Assembly (NCBI GenBank): GCA_024330265.1 | Contig: JANDLT010000032.1 | Coordinates: 1 to 57,450 of the forward strand | Length of the DNA stretch: 57,450 bases | Origin: Pyrinomonadaceae bacterium MAG19_C2-C3 | Lineage (GTDB): Bacteria; Acidobacteriota; Blastocatellia; Pyrinomonadales; Pyrinomonadaceae | Reading direction: 5' to 3' | In this document: piece by piece, positions 34,188 to 44,688 of the stretch | How the letters are laid out: each line of letters begins with the position of its first letter | Position numbering within the stretch: position 1 is the first letter of the stretch | Position numbers and translations under genes: made by a program | The notes under the pieces: generated by a model | What the model saw: the letters and a program-made list of their open reading frames with translations, nothing else | Told to the model about the DNA's origin: nothing | Database searches by the model: none

Positions 34188-35882
34188 TTAAATATGCCAA
34201 ATCGCTTTTGCGTATCTGGCGAGTTTGTCCTGCCTCGATTTAACTTGCGTCGGAGTCCAATCAGGGTAATCAATCGAGTTGGTCATTGCGTACTGACTGG
34301 TTTTATAGATTGACAGTTTTTCGCTGTACATCTTTCTTTCACAATCGCGGTTTTTGTTTGCTTCGAGTAGTGTGAGATTGCCAATGCGATAAATGAAGTT
34401 CGGTTGCTGGTCATCGCTAAAATTTTCCGCCCACTCGCCCGTTGGATTTTCCGGCAGAATGTGTTCGACGGTTGCCGATTCTTCTTCATAATCTCGCCCC
34501 GCGCCGCTCGCCGCAATCTGATTTTCAAGCGCAAACAAAACATACCGGACAAGTTTTTTGGAACGATTGGTGTTGATGCTTTTGGCGGCAAAAGCATTGC
34601 CGAACGCTGCATCATCCGGGTAAATATCCTTGAGTTCATGCGCGACTTGCGCGGCGTTGCTCAACGTACCGTCGAAAACCTTGCGTGCGGCACGGTTATA
34701 AACTCCTTCTTGTTCGTTGGGATTTAACCCGGAAATGACGTTGTACCGAAACGAGATTACAGAGCAGAGGCGCAAAACCTTTTCAAACTCCGCCGTCTCA
34801 AACCTTTCATATACGTTGAGCAAAAGCGGGTAACATTGCGTGACTCTGAATAGTTTGATTTCACGAATCAGCTTTCTGATTTCACGCGAACCGCTCCACA
34901 GTTCATCGTTCGGGTCGTCAAGCGCGACATACACGGCAGCCATTCTTTCGAGCGCGTCCAGCAACGCGAAAGACTCGTTCGCGGTTTTGATAGAGCCGCG
35001 AACGGCTTTGAACAGATTGCCCTTTCGCACAAGTTCGTTGCGCGAGTTCCAGTAGTAACGTAGGAATTTGGGAAACTCATCGAGGTCTGTGATTTGAATA
35101 ATCTTGTTCCATTGAACTTGAGCTTGTCGCTGGTCAACCGGCGATTGCGCCGACAACGCGAGTAGATAATTTTTAAGCAAATCGGTGACGGTTAAATCAA
35201 TTCCGCGCGCATTGAGCGTCTCAAAAACAGTGTATGCCTTGAGTTCGTCTTCAACGACGATTTGAATAAAGACCAATCTTTCAGCCGTCCAATCGGTGAC
35301 AAATGAAGCGATTCGCTCACCGCTCGCCTGTGTGCTGAAATGGTTTTTGATTTTGCCGTAAAAATAGTTGAAAGCGTTCCACAACAGTTTTTCGGTTGCC
35401 GTGAGTCGCGTCGGATTAATCGGTGGGCGAAGTTGCAGTAAGTAGTTTTGATAAAACCCGTCGTTGTTTTCGTTCAAGAAAAGTTTGCTTGAATAACGCA
35501 AACTCGCCGCGTCTTTTGAGCCGACATATCTTTCGCGTAGAAGCCTGATGCGTTGCGTGTTGGCTTCGGCTTCGATGTCCGAATCAATCAAGTCTTGAAT
35601 GTTTTTTATCGCTGCCAGAATGATGATGCTTAAAGTTGCGATGCGCTGCTGACCGTCAATGATGCTGAATGATTTGTCGCGTTGTTGTTGGAGAACAATC
35701 GCCCCCATGTAGTGCGGGCGGTCTTCACTTTCAATGCTCACGATGTCCGTCCACAGGTCGTCCCAATGTTCTTCCTTCCACGAATAATCGCGCTGGTACT
35801 GCGGCACACGGTAAATCCTGCCGTTGGTGAAAAGGTCGTTGATACTTACCGTATCCGTATCAAGCAGATTGTGTTTAGCCAT
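34188..35882 (-). CDS. DUF262/DUF1524 (GmrSD-like) nuclease
   Basis: A 564-residue protein. I place the start at the ATG at 35882 (MAKHNLLDTD), with AAGGAGCGG upstream, rather than nine codons earlier. The N-terminal DUF262 domain shows VPQYQRDYSWKEEHWDDLW and the nucleotide-dependent motif IIDGQQRIATL. The middle is helical. The C-terminal DUF1524 domain has the HNH-type TVEHILPENP with RIGNLTLLEANKN. Fused GmrSD proteins are type IV restriction enzymes cutting modified DNA, and others of this group act in phage defence. No methylase is nearby. Its stop lies in the target duplication of a MITE-like element. Confidence 0.9.
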   Translation of the reverse strand: MAKHNLLDTDTVSINDLFTNGRIYRVPQYQRDYSWKEEHWDDLWTDIVSIESEDRPHYMGAIVLQQQRDKSFSIIDGQQRIATLSIIILAAIKNIQDLIDSDIEAEANTQRIRLLRERYVGSKDAASLRYSSKLFLNENNDGFYQNYLLQLRPPINPTRLTATEKLLWNAFNYFYGKIKNHFSTQASGERIASFVTDWTAERLVFIQIVVEDELKAYTVFETLNARGIDLTVTDLLKNYLLALSAQSPVDQRQAQVQWNKIIQITDLDEFPKFLRYYWNSRNELVRKGNLFKAVRGSIKTANESFALLDALERMAAVYVALDDPNDELWSGSREIRKLIREIKLFRVTQCYPLLLNVYERFETAEFEKVLRLCSVISFRYNVISGLNPNEQEGVYNRAARKVFDGTLSNAAQVAHELKDIYPDDAAFGNAFAAKSINTNRSKKLVRYVLFALENQIAASGAGRDYEEESATVEHILPENPTGEWAENFSDDQQPNFIYRIGNLTLLEANKNRDCERKMYSEKLSIYKTSQYAMTNSIDYPDWTPTQVKSRQDKLARYAKAIWHI

Positions 35883-35994
35883 CGAAATCACCGCTCCTTG
35901 AACAAACAAAAACGCGAAACTTGATTTCGATTATAAACCGAAGTCTCAAGTTCCGCGCCTGTTGCAAGTCAGTTCGTTTTCGCTCAAAAAACCT

Positions 35995-38132
<2,138 letters not shown>

Positions 38133-38191
38133 TTCAGGTTGTCAGTGTACTACATGAAAATCTTTACGGGCGTATAAGCAAAACAGAGACA

Positions 38192-38548
38192 CTACAAAGG
38201 TAGATAGACAACTTGATTAACCCATTCATCTTGTTCGCTACATTCAATCATCGTGGCGAGTTCTTCAATAGCCTGTCCGATAGGAAGCGTTTCGGCGAAA
38301 GCAATCACGCCCGCCATCGCTTGCCCGTTGTCAACACGTGCGTAAGCATAGCGGGGAATTGTTTTCAAATCATGCGTCACGAGAATGCGGTTTTCCGTTG
38401 CCGCCCATGCTAAAACTTCCGTATCTTCAATACCCTTCAATCCGACATCTTGCGCGAGCATATAATCAAGTGACGGAAGTCGTAGTTTCAAGCCGCGCAA
38501 AATACGTTGATTCAAGTTTTCGTCAAACAGAAGTCTAAGCATTAACAA
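38192..38548 (-). CDS. DUF5615 PIN-like toxin
   Basis: A 118-residue protein starting LRLLFDENLNQRILRGL, with ATENRILVTHDLKTIPRYA in the middle. This is the DUF5615 (Mut7-C/PIN-like) family, with acidic residues in FDEN and THD. These are predicted ribonuclease toxins paired with DUF433 proteins. The DUF433 gene ends four bases upstream, so they form one unit. Last gene of a four-gene minus-strand operon. Confidence 0.88.
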   Translation of the reverse strand: MLMLRLLFDENLNQRILRGLKLRLPSLDYMLAQDVGLKGIEDTEVLAWAATENRILVTHDLKTIPRYAYARVDNGQAMAGVIAFAETLPIGQAIEELATMIECSEQDEWVNQVVYLPL

Positions 38549-38552
38549 AGGC

Positions 38553-38900
38553 TCACTGCTTCACCGTCTGTCCACGTCGCACGCGCAACCGTTCGCGTAA
38601 ATCGCCGCCGTTATCAGCCTTTAAACAAGTCTCAATCAAGCGGCGCGTTTCGGCAATCCCGGCTTCTTGTCGTTGCGCGTACTCTTCAAAATCCGTCGTG
38701 TGTTCAAGGTAATAAAAAATCGCGCCGTAGATTTCTCGCAAAGAGAGCGAAGGGAAATCCTCTTGAATCTGCTCCGCCGTCGCGCCTTGCTTGAAGTGAT
38801 AAATAATCGTTTCGAGATTGACGCGCGAACCCGCAATGCGAATCGTACCGTCTTCACTAACCATCAAGGGCGCGTGTGATGTTAGATCTAAATCGCTCAT
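38553..38900 (-). CDS. DUF433 antitoxin-like protein
   Basis: A 115-residue protein. IRIAGSRVNLETIIYHFKQGATAEQIQEDFP and SLREIYGAIFYYLEH fit DUF433, a helix-turn-helix family and the usual partner of DUF5615 toxins; the motif is split here because it runs through residues 21-65. A helical basic tail follows. Transcribed just before the DUF5615 gene (toxin second, antitoxin first, the classical order) and just after a Uma2 gene. Confidence 0.88.
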   Translation of the reverse strand: MSDLDLTSHAPLMVSEDGTIRIAGSRVNLETIIYHFKQGATAEQIQEDFPSLSLREIYGAIFYYLEHTTDFEEYAQRQEAGIAETRRLIETCLKADNGGDLRERLRVRRGQTVKQ

Positions 38901-38918
38901 TTGCTTTTCTCCCGTAAT

Positions 38919-39557
38919 TTACTCCGGCAGCAACAAGCCGCCGACCTTGATTTCAACTTCGGGGAAGGCGACGAGATTAAAAGATTCGTCGGCGCAAAGC
39001 AGATGCTTGTAACGATAACCTTCCGGCGAAGGCTCGCGGTAATCTTCAAGTTCGCGTGCGGCTAAATTCAAAATTAGATACTGGGGAACTCCGGCGGCGG
39101 CGTAAGCCGCGCCCTTTTTTTCGCGGTCGTACTTTAATGTGGATAAGGAAACTTCGACGAGCAACAAGCAATCTTCGGGTGTCGGATGCGCTTTCGAGTA
39201 TCTATCTTCACGCGGTTCGAGAACGGCAACGTCAGGCTCCGGTTCAGAGTGGCTACCGAAATGTATCGGCTCTTGCGTTCGCACGATAGCACGCTTTCCA
39301 AGACGCTCTTTCAGAGAATCGCCCGCCGTATCAACGGTCGCCGAGTGCATAGGATTCTTTGGACTCAATTTATAAATCCTTCCTTGAAACAATTCTACCT
39401 GCCCGTCCTCGTCGAAGATGCCCGCTTCGCCCATGCGGTAATACTCTTCGACCGTGATGAGGCGCAATGCGGGTTCGGGCGCGTGACTTTGGATATGCTT
39501 GCTTTGATTGCTTATCAACGCATGTTCAATCTCCGCATGTTCGAGAACTGTACTCAT
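38919..39557 (-). CDS. Uma2 family putative endonuclease (DUF820), copy B
   Basis: A 212-residue protein of the restriction-endonuclease-like Uma2 family. The active-site pattern is seen as EPDVAVLEP, LLLVEVSLSTL and a following Lys in KYDREKKGAAYA; GVPQYLILNL and a beta end (FNLVAFPEVEIKVG) follow. Uma2 proteins are abundant in cyanobacteria and other multicellular or soil bacteria, and their role is unknown. It lies 27 bases after a paralogue with an almost identical last 20 residues, so a local duplication is likely. Confidence 0.9.
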   Translation of the reverse strand: MSTVLEHAEIEHALISNQSKHIQSHAPEPALRLITVEEYYRMGEAGIFDEDGQVELFQGRIYKLSPKNPMHSATVDTAGDSLKERLGKRAIVRTQEPIHFGSHSEPEPDVAVLEPREDRYSKAHPTPEDCLLLVEVSLSTLKYDREKKGAAYAAAGVPQYLILNLAARELEDYREPSPEGYRYKHLLCADESFNLVAFPEVEIKVGGLLLPE

Positions 39558-39584
39558 AATGTCACCTTAGATTCTTTCCGCCAC

Positions 39585-40229
39585 TTACTCCGGCGGCAAC
39601 AAGTCACCGACTTTGATTTCGACTTCGGGAAACGCGACGAGGTTGAAGCGTTCGTCGGAGCGTAGGGTTTTCAGATAACGATAGCCTTCGGAAGAAGGTT
39701 CGCGCATGTCCGTGATTTCGCGCGTCTTGACGTTCAGCACGATGTATTGAGAGATACCGCTTTTGGCATACAGCAAACTTTTTGTGTCGCGGTCATACTT
39801 CAAAGTCGTATCGGAGACTTCGATTATCAGCAGCACATCGGCGGGCGTCGGCAGACGGTCGAAGTATTCTTTTTCTCGCGGCACAAGCAGGGCAATGTCC
39901 GGTTCAGGTTCGGTCGAGTCGTCAAACAGAATCGGGTTCTGATTGCGGACGATGACGCGCTCACCAAGCAACTTGTAAAAGACTTTGTTGATGTGGTCGG
40001 TGGTCGCCGCATGGCGTTTACCTTTCGGACTCATTTTGATGAGAACTCCTTTAATAAGTTCGAGACGCGCGGTTTCGTTGAAGGCGTTCGCTTCAATCAT
40101 CTTGTGATATTCCGCGACGGTGATGCGATACGTCTCCGGCGCGCTTTGGACAAGGACATCATCGGCGGTCTCGCTGTGCTGCGGCGTCGGTTCTTTAATC
40201 GCGGACGGTGGTTCGAGAATCGTTGACAT
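39585..40229 (-). CDS. Uma2 family putative endonuclease (DUF820), copy A
   Basis: A 214-residue paralogue of the next gene. The N-terminus is similar (STILEPPSAIKEPTPQ against STVLEHAEIEHALI). Then come the YRITVAEYHKMIEAN pattern and active-site residues in EPDIALLVP, VLLIIEVSDTTLKYD and RDTKSLLYAKSGI. It ends FPEVEIKVGDLLPPE. First gene of a four-gene operon with copy B, the DUF433 gene and the DUF5615 gene, with gaps of 27, 18 and 4 bases. Confidence 0.9.
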   Translation of the reverse strand: MSTILEPPSAIKEPTPQHSETADDVLVQSAPETYRITVAEYHKMIEANAFNETARLELIKGVLIKMSPKGKRHAATTDHINKVFYKLLGERVIVRNQNPILFDDSTEPEPDIALLVPREKEYFDRLPTPADVLLIIEVSDTTLKYDRDTKSLLYAKSGISQYIVLNVKTREITDMREPSSEGYRYLKTLRSDERFNLVAFPEVEIKVGDLLPPE

Positions 40230-40506
40230 GGCTGGCTCACCTCAAGTGTTCGGAAGATGCAGCAAGTATAACTCTCTTAATAAAAAAGTGGTCAGTGAAC
40301 AGTGGTCGGTGGTCAGTTAAAACAGTGACATCGAGGCTCGTTTCTTTTCATTCGTGGCGATGCCTCGGAATCATGTCGGCTCACGGAAAGGAAATCACGC
40401 ATCGTGTTTTACGGTATGGATTAAGCTGCGAAAAGAGAAGCGGTGCGTGTCTTATCTATAAGCACGCACCGCTCCTGTAATTCGTGTTCGAGGTTGGTGT
40501 GATGTT
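40230..40506. other. Intergenic region with GTGGTCAGTG microrepeats and a terminator
   Basis: Contains a run of GTGGTCAGTGAACAGTGG words near 40289-40318, on the 5' side of the Uma2 operon, and the msrB terminator. No gene seen. Confidence 0.5.
40439..40473 (-). terminator. Terminator of msrB
   Basis: A perfect 11-bp stem (AGCGGTGCGTG / CACGCACCGCT) with a 13-base loop is followed on the minus strand by TCTCTTTT. It lies about 35 bases past the msrB stop. Confidence 0.85.
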
Positions 40507-41061
40507 TTAGCTGCGGCGCGCGGTCGCACGTCGCTTAGTCGTCGTGCTTCCGGCGGCGGGCATGAATTTAAGCGCGACGCCGTTCATGCAATAACGTAAG
40601 CCGGTCGGTTGCGGTCCATCTTTGAAGACGTGTCCCAAGTGTCCGCCGCAACGGGCGCATGTAATCTCCGTGCGCGTTTCCATAGGGTTACTGGTGTCTT
40701 CGGATTCGATGACGTTGGCGGCGGCAATCGGTTGGTAAAACGATGCCCATCCGGTCTTCGAGTCGTATTTGTTTTCGGAACTAAAGAGCGCGAGTTTGCA
40801 CGCCGCGCAGTGGAAAGTTCCTTTGGCTTTAAGCTTGGTGTAAGGGTGTGAGTAGGGTGCTTCCGTGCCGCTCTTGCGAAGCACGGTGTACTGTGCGGGC
40901 GTCAGAACGCGCTTCCATTGGGCGTTGGTTTTCGTGATTTTTTCGCCGTTAAACGCGACATCGGTCATCGTCTGCGGTTGGGCGATGCGGGCTTCGGTCG
41001 GGGTGTACAGGAAGGCACACGCGGCGATGAGTAACAAGAACAGGGAACTGATAATTTTCAT
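40507..41061 (-). CDS. msrB: Exported peptide-methionine (R)-S-oxide reductase
   Basis: A 184-residue MsrB. Residues 1-24 form a signal peptide (SLFLLLIAACAFLYTPTEA), so it repairs oxidised envelope proteins. The zinc-binding pairs are CAAC and CARC, the catalytic Cys is in GLRYCMNGVALKF, and the core motifs are GTEAPYSHPY and GWASFYQPI. The C-terminus is a short basic Thr/Arg tail (TTTKRRATARRS). It lies downstream of moaA on the same strand with a 102-base gap and ends at a clear terminator. Confidence 0.94.
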   Translation of the reverse strand: MKIISSLFLLLIAACAFLYTPTEARIAQPQTMTDVAFNGEKITKTNAQWKRVLTPAQYTVLRKSGTEAPYSHPYTKLKAKGTFHCAACKLALFSSENKYDSKTGWASFYQPIAAANVIESEDTSNPMETRTEITCARCGGHLGHVFKDGPQPTGLRYCMNGVALKFMPAAGSTTTKRRATARRS

Positions 41062-41163
41062 ACGAAACTCCTTTTTCTAAAACGGGGAAAGGTGCGTGGA
41101 CGATTTACGAGAGTGTCCTGTTTGGTAGTGACTTATAAAAGCGTCACTTACCGTGAAGCGTCT

Positions 41164-42243
41164 TTAGCCGCCGATAAGCGACATCGTGCGCGCGGGTTGA
41201 ACGAAGGCGTGGCTGCCGATGTTGTGGCTCGCTTCCTTGCGCCATACGACGGCGCGTATGAAGTCCATGATTTCATCTTCGTTTGCTCCACCCCTAATTA
41301 CGTCGCGCAAAGAGTGTTCGGATTTTGAAAACAGACATGTTCTGATTTGCCCGTCGGCGGTTAAGCGGATGCGCGAACATGCTCCGCAGAACGCTTGTGT
41401 GACGGGAGCGATAATTCCGATTTCGCCCGGTGCGCCGTCGGCAAAACGAAAGCGCGTCGCGGTTTCCGAACCGAGCGGTGTGGGCGACATGTGAACGGGA
41501 ACAAGCGGGAATCTTTCTTCGATGCGCGCACGAATTTCTTTACCGGAAACGACATCGGCGCGCCTCCAATCGTGACCGGAATCCAAAGGCATAAATTCGA
41601 TAAAGCGCATCTGTGCATCATGCTCACGCGCGAACTGCGCCATATCCGCGACTTCCCCGTCGTTGTGTCCGCGCACGATAACGGAATTGATTTTAATCGG
41701 CTCAAGTCCGGCACGCTTCGCAGCGCGGATGCCTTCAAGCACGCGGTCAAGCACATCAACTCCGGTCATTCGTTTGAAGCGTTCGGGGTTAAGACTATCG
41801 AGGGAAATCGTGATGCGATTAAGTCCCGCGTCTTTCAATTTACCCGCGCGGTCGGGTAAAAAATAACCGTTCGTCGTGAGTGCTAAATCCTGTATGCCGT
41901 CAATCGCCGCGACGCGCGCAACGAGAATTTCGATGTCGCGGCGCATGAGCGGTTCGCCGCCCGTCAAACGTATTTTCTCGATGCCGAGCCTGACGAAGAT
42001 GCGACACGCGAGTTCGATTTCTTCATAAGTCAGCATCTGCGACTTGGGCGCGGCGGGCGGTTCGCCGTGCGGCAGACAATAGAAACATCGAAAGTTGCAA
42101 CGGTCGGTCACTGAAACGCGAAGGTCGCGTATCGGGCGATGATATGAATCTTTTAAGGGCGTGATATTCAAAACTCGGACGTACAACCTCAACAATCCAA
42201 AAACTAACGGGTGAGTCGTGACTTTAACATAACCCCCGGTCAT
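41164..42243 (-). CDS. moaA: GTP 3',8-cyclase (molybdopterin precursor synthesis)
   Basis: A 359-residue radical-SAM enzyme for the first step of molybdenum cofactor synthesis. The N-terminal cluster is Cys49/53/56 in CNFRCFYC. LTGGEPLMRRDI and ITISLDSLNPERF follow. The C-terminal cluster is CGACSRIRLTADGQ plus the next RTCL, and the protein ends with the conserved Gly-Gly (MSLIGG). The first 25 residues (up to YVR) are longer than usual, so a later non-ATG start is possible. No other moa gene is in the window. Confidence 0.96.
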   Translation of the reverse strand: MTGGYVKVTTHPLVFGLLRLYVRVLNITPLKDSYHRPIRDLRVSVTDRCNFRCFYCLPHGEPPAAPKSQMLTYEEIELACRIFVRLGIEKIRLTGGEPLMRRDIEILVARVAAIDGIQDLALTTNGYFLPDRAGKLKDAGLNRITISLDSLNPERFKRMTGVDVLDRVLEGIRAAKRAGLEPIKINSVIVRGHNDGEVADMAQFAREHDAQMRFIEFMPLDSGHDWRRADVVSGKEIRARIEERFPLVPVHMSPTPLGSETATRFRFADGAPGEIGIIAPVTQAFCGACSRIRLTADGQIRTCLFSKSEHSLRDVIRGGANEDEIMDFIRAVVWRKEASHNIGSHAFVQPARTMSLIGG

Positions 42244-42554
42244 GAGTTGAAGAAGGATTGCTCTTTGCGCGCCCTTTGCGTCTTAGCTTTGCGCGCCCTT
42301 TGCGATACTGCTTGGCTGAATATAGAGCTATGTCAGAGAGTATCGCCAAGGTACGCGAAGAGATAAGACGCAAAGTTACGCAAAGCAAGAGGGTTAAACA
42401 TCATCTTTGCTTAACTCATGACTGAGGTTAACATAGACGAAACCGCGACTGGCATTCCGCGTAAATTCGATTAAGGCGAAGGTTATGATGCCGCGCGGAA
42501 GGCTTTTCGTGCGCGCATGAGACGCAGTGGTCAAGTCGGAGGTGATTGCCCGTT
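42244..42554. other. Intergenic region with CTTTGCG inverted repeat
   Basis: 311 bp without a gene. 42259-42391 is an imperfect inverted repeat described separately; the rest shows nothing I can name. Confidence 0.55.
42259..42391. repeat. CTTTGCG-type inverted repeat, copy 2
   Basis: The left arm (about 42259-42308) carries CTCTTTGCGCGCCC, CTTTGCGTCTTAG and CTTTGCGATACT. The right arm (about 42340-42391) carries the complementary words with several mismatches. The words match those of the perfect 39-bp repeat at 4479-4572, so both belong to one dispersed family. This copy is older or recombined. Confidence 0.75.
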
Positions 42555-43358
42555 TCAAAAATCTACCGAGACACCGATTTGCGCTCCGGCGCGCGGGCTG
42601 GCGACGAAGCCTCCGGCGAGGACGCCGAAATCGAAGGTCAGATTTTCGCGCACAAGGTAATTACCGCCGACTTGGAAGATGAGTTGTTCTTGACCCAAAT
42701 CACGGTTGCGCGTGGCGGCTCCCGCGAGTTCGGCTCCGAGTTGCAGGCGCGAATTAAAACGCCGGACAAGCGAAGTCGCGCCGGTAAAGACCGTGCCGCG
42801 TGCGCGTATGCCGACCGCGCCGGTGGCGGTGTTGCCGGAGAAGATGACGCCCGCGTTGCCGCGCCAAGTGGTGCGCTTGGTCAACGTCTTTTGCGCGATG
42901 CCGTTAATGGAATAATCGGCGATGCCTGAGCCGAGACTGCGCGCCACGTCGCCGGACGGTATTTCTATATTGCCGCTCACAGTGAGGGCGGGCAGCCGTG
43001 AGCCTTCTCGCTCACTTCGGAAGTTATACTTGACGGCGAAGTTTGTATCGCCGATTCCCGTCACGCGGCGCGGCGTCGTACCGGGCGCATTGAAAATGCT
43101 GACGAGCGGTGCTTCAAGGCTAATCTCAACTCCGTTGAGTAGCCCGTAACCCAACTCGAAACTCGCCGTGTTCTGCCGCCGGGCAGGGAAGGCATCGCGT
43201 TGGAGCAAATCATATTCATCGCTAAACTCGAAGTGAAACTTGCCGCGCGGTGTGACATCCGCATCGTCGGTGATGAAGGGTTGTTGCGCCGGGACGAGCC
43301 TCGGCGCGACGCAGAGCAACACGAGGGCGGCGAACAGAAGGCGGCAACGGCGATTCAT
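42555..43358 (-). CDS. Outer-membrane beta-barrel protein (MetA-pathway-of-phenol-degradation type)
   Basis: A 267-residue protein with a signal peptide (LLFAALVLLCVAPRLVPAQQ) followed by a series of amphipathic strands typical of a small outer-membrane channel. It opens with ITDDADVTPRGKFHFEFS and LGYGLLNGVEISLEAP, and ends with the aromatic signal IGVSVDF. This is the pattern of the PF13557 group, often named putative transporters. The substrate is unknown. It follows queG on the same strand but is separated from it by a palindromic repeat. Confidence 0.8.
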   Translation of the reverse strand: MNRRCRLLFAALVLLCVAPRLVPAQQPFITDDADVTPRGKFHFEFSDEYDLLQRDAFPARRQNTASFELGYGLLNGVEISLEAPLVSIFNAPGTTPRRVTGIGDTNFAVKYNFRSEREGSRLPALTVSGNIEIPSGDVARSLGSGIADYSINGIAQKTLTKRTTWRGNAGVIFSGNTATGAVGIRARGTVFTGATSLVRRFNSRLQLGAELAGAATRNRDLGQEQLIFQVGGNYLVRENLTFDFGVLAGGFVASPRAGAQIGVSVDF

Positions 43359-43481
43359 CGTGAATGATTATGTGTGAGACCTTTGACTTCCGGCAAAAGC
43401 GATTAGCGTCAATTCAACGTAAATTAAGGATTCGTAAATTGATAAGTTCTTCTAAATCGGAACATGCAAGATTGGGACAGA

Positions 43482-43554
43482 TGTAGGGGCAGGGCTTGTC
43501 CCTGCCCGTGTTTTCGGTAGAAGAAGACGGGCAGGGACAAGCCCTGCCCCTACA
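43482..43554. repeat. Perfect 28-bp palindromic repeat
   Basis: TGTAGGGGCAGGGCTTGTCC... (43482-43509) and its exact complement (43527-43554) enclose a 17-base spacer. No flanking duplication. It lies between queG and the outer-membrane gene and could also act as a terminator for queG. This is a known style of dispersed bacterial palindrome. Confidence 0.88.
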
Positions 43555-43623
43555 ACCATTCGTTCACTGTGCCAATCTCATGGGTTCTGATTTAGAACCG
43601 ATGTCTATCGAAGCGAGAAAAGG

Positions 43624-44616
43624 TTACTCGAAATCGCCGCGCGACGTTTCCGATGAAGCTTGTAGCAGAGCTTGGGCGTTGCGTCGCAAGCCTGAAAGTT
43701 TGGCGCGCTTTATCGCGCTGTGGCGGAAACGCGCGGCGTATTCTTCCTGTGTCCACGCTAAAACCTGCACGAGTTCGAGCGCGGTTTCATTCGCACGCGG
43801 AGTGAATCTTTCTTCGGCTGTCGGCTTCTCGAAACGATTCCACGGGCATACGTCCTGACATATATCGCACCCGTAAAGCCAACCGTTTTGAGCGTGCGCG
43901 ATGTCATCGGGCAGTGTCGCGGCACGCGATTCAATGGTCTGATAGGAAATACATTTGCGCGCGTCAACGATTCTGTCCGCGATAATCGCATCGGTCGGGC
44001 AAGCTTCGATGCACAGGCGACACGAGCCGCAATGGTCGCTTTCAATTTGCGTGTCGTATTCGAGTTCGAGATTCGTTATCAGTTCGCCAAGAAAAACCCA
44101 CGAACCGTAATCGCGCGTGATGACGTTCGAGTGTTTGCCAATCCATCCAAGACCGGCGCGCACCGCCCACGCTTTATCCATCATCGGCTGAATGTCGCAA
44201 CACGCTTTGCCCGCCGCCCCCGCAAAGTTGTCGCTCATCCAAGCAAGCAGCGCGCGCAGCTTTTCACCCACGACATCGTGATAATCGTCGCCCCACGCAT
44301 AACGCGAAAGCTTGCCGTGCGCCGGGCTTTCTTCGTGTTCATGGGCGGTGAAATAGTTGAGAGCGACGACGATAACCGAGCGTGCGCCCGCGAAAATCTC
44401 GCGTGGGTCGGTGCGTCGCTTCGTCGCATCATCATCACGTCGCATCCAATTCATATCCGCGTGAAAGCCGTTGACGAACCACGCTTCGAGATGTTCACGT
44501 TCCGCGTCAAGCGCGACGGCGGGGACAATTCCGACTTTGTGGAAACCTAATTCGCGCGCCTTGTGCTTTATCGCGGCGGTGCGTGCGCGTCGGTTGTCGG
44601 GCGTTTCAGAGTTCAT
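43624..44616 (-). CDS. queG: Epoxyqueuosine reductase
   Basis: A 330-residue cobalamin-dependent iron-sulfur enzyme for the last step of queuosine synthesis in tRNA. N-terminal domain: GFHKVGIVPA and LEAWFVNGFHADMNWM. Central: VLNYFTAHE-like VALNYFTAHEHE and GWIGKHSNVITRDYGSW. Two ferredoxin clusters: CGSCRLCIEACPTDAI and CDICQDVCPWN. Length is normal, without the HEAT-like tail some members carry. Divergent from the MBL gene at 44653. Confidence 0.95.
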   Translation of the reverse strand: MNSETPDNRRARTAAIKHKARELGFHKVGIVPAVALDAEREHLEAWFVNGFHADMNWMRRDDDATKRRTDPREIFAGARSVIVVALNYFTAHEHEESPAHGKLSRYAWGDDYHDVVGEKLRALLAWMSDNFAGAAGKACCDIQPMMDKAWAVRAGLGWIGKHSNVITRDYGSWVFLGELITNLELEYDTQIESDHCGSCRLCIEACPTDAIIADRIVDARKCISYQTIESRAATLPDDIAHAQNGWLYGCDICQDVCPWNRFEKPTAEERFTPRANETALELVQVLAWTQEEYAARFRHSAIKRAKLSGLRRNAQALLQASSETSRGDFE

Positions 44617-44688
44617 GGCGATTTGCTGTTAGAATCCCGCTTTGCCATTTAGATGCTTGCTTCATCGAAAAGCTTATTGAACAAATTT

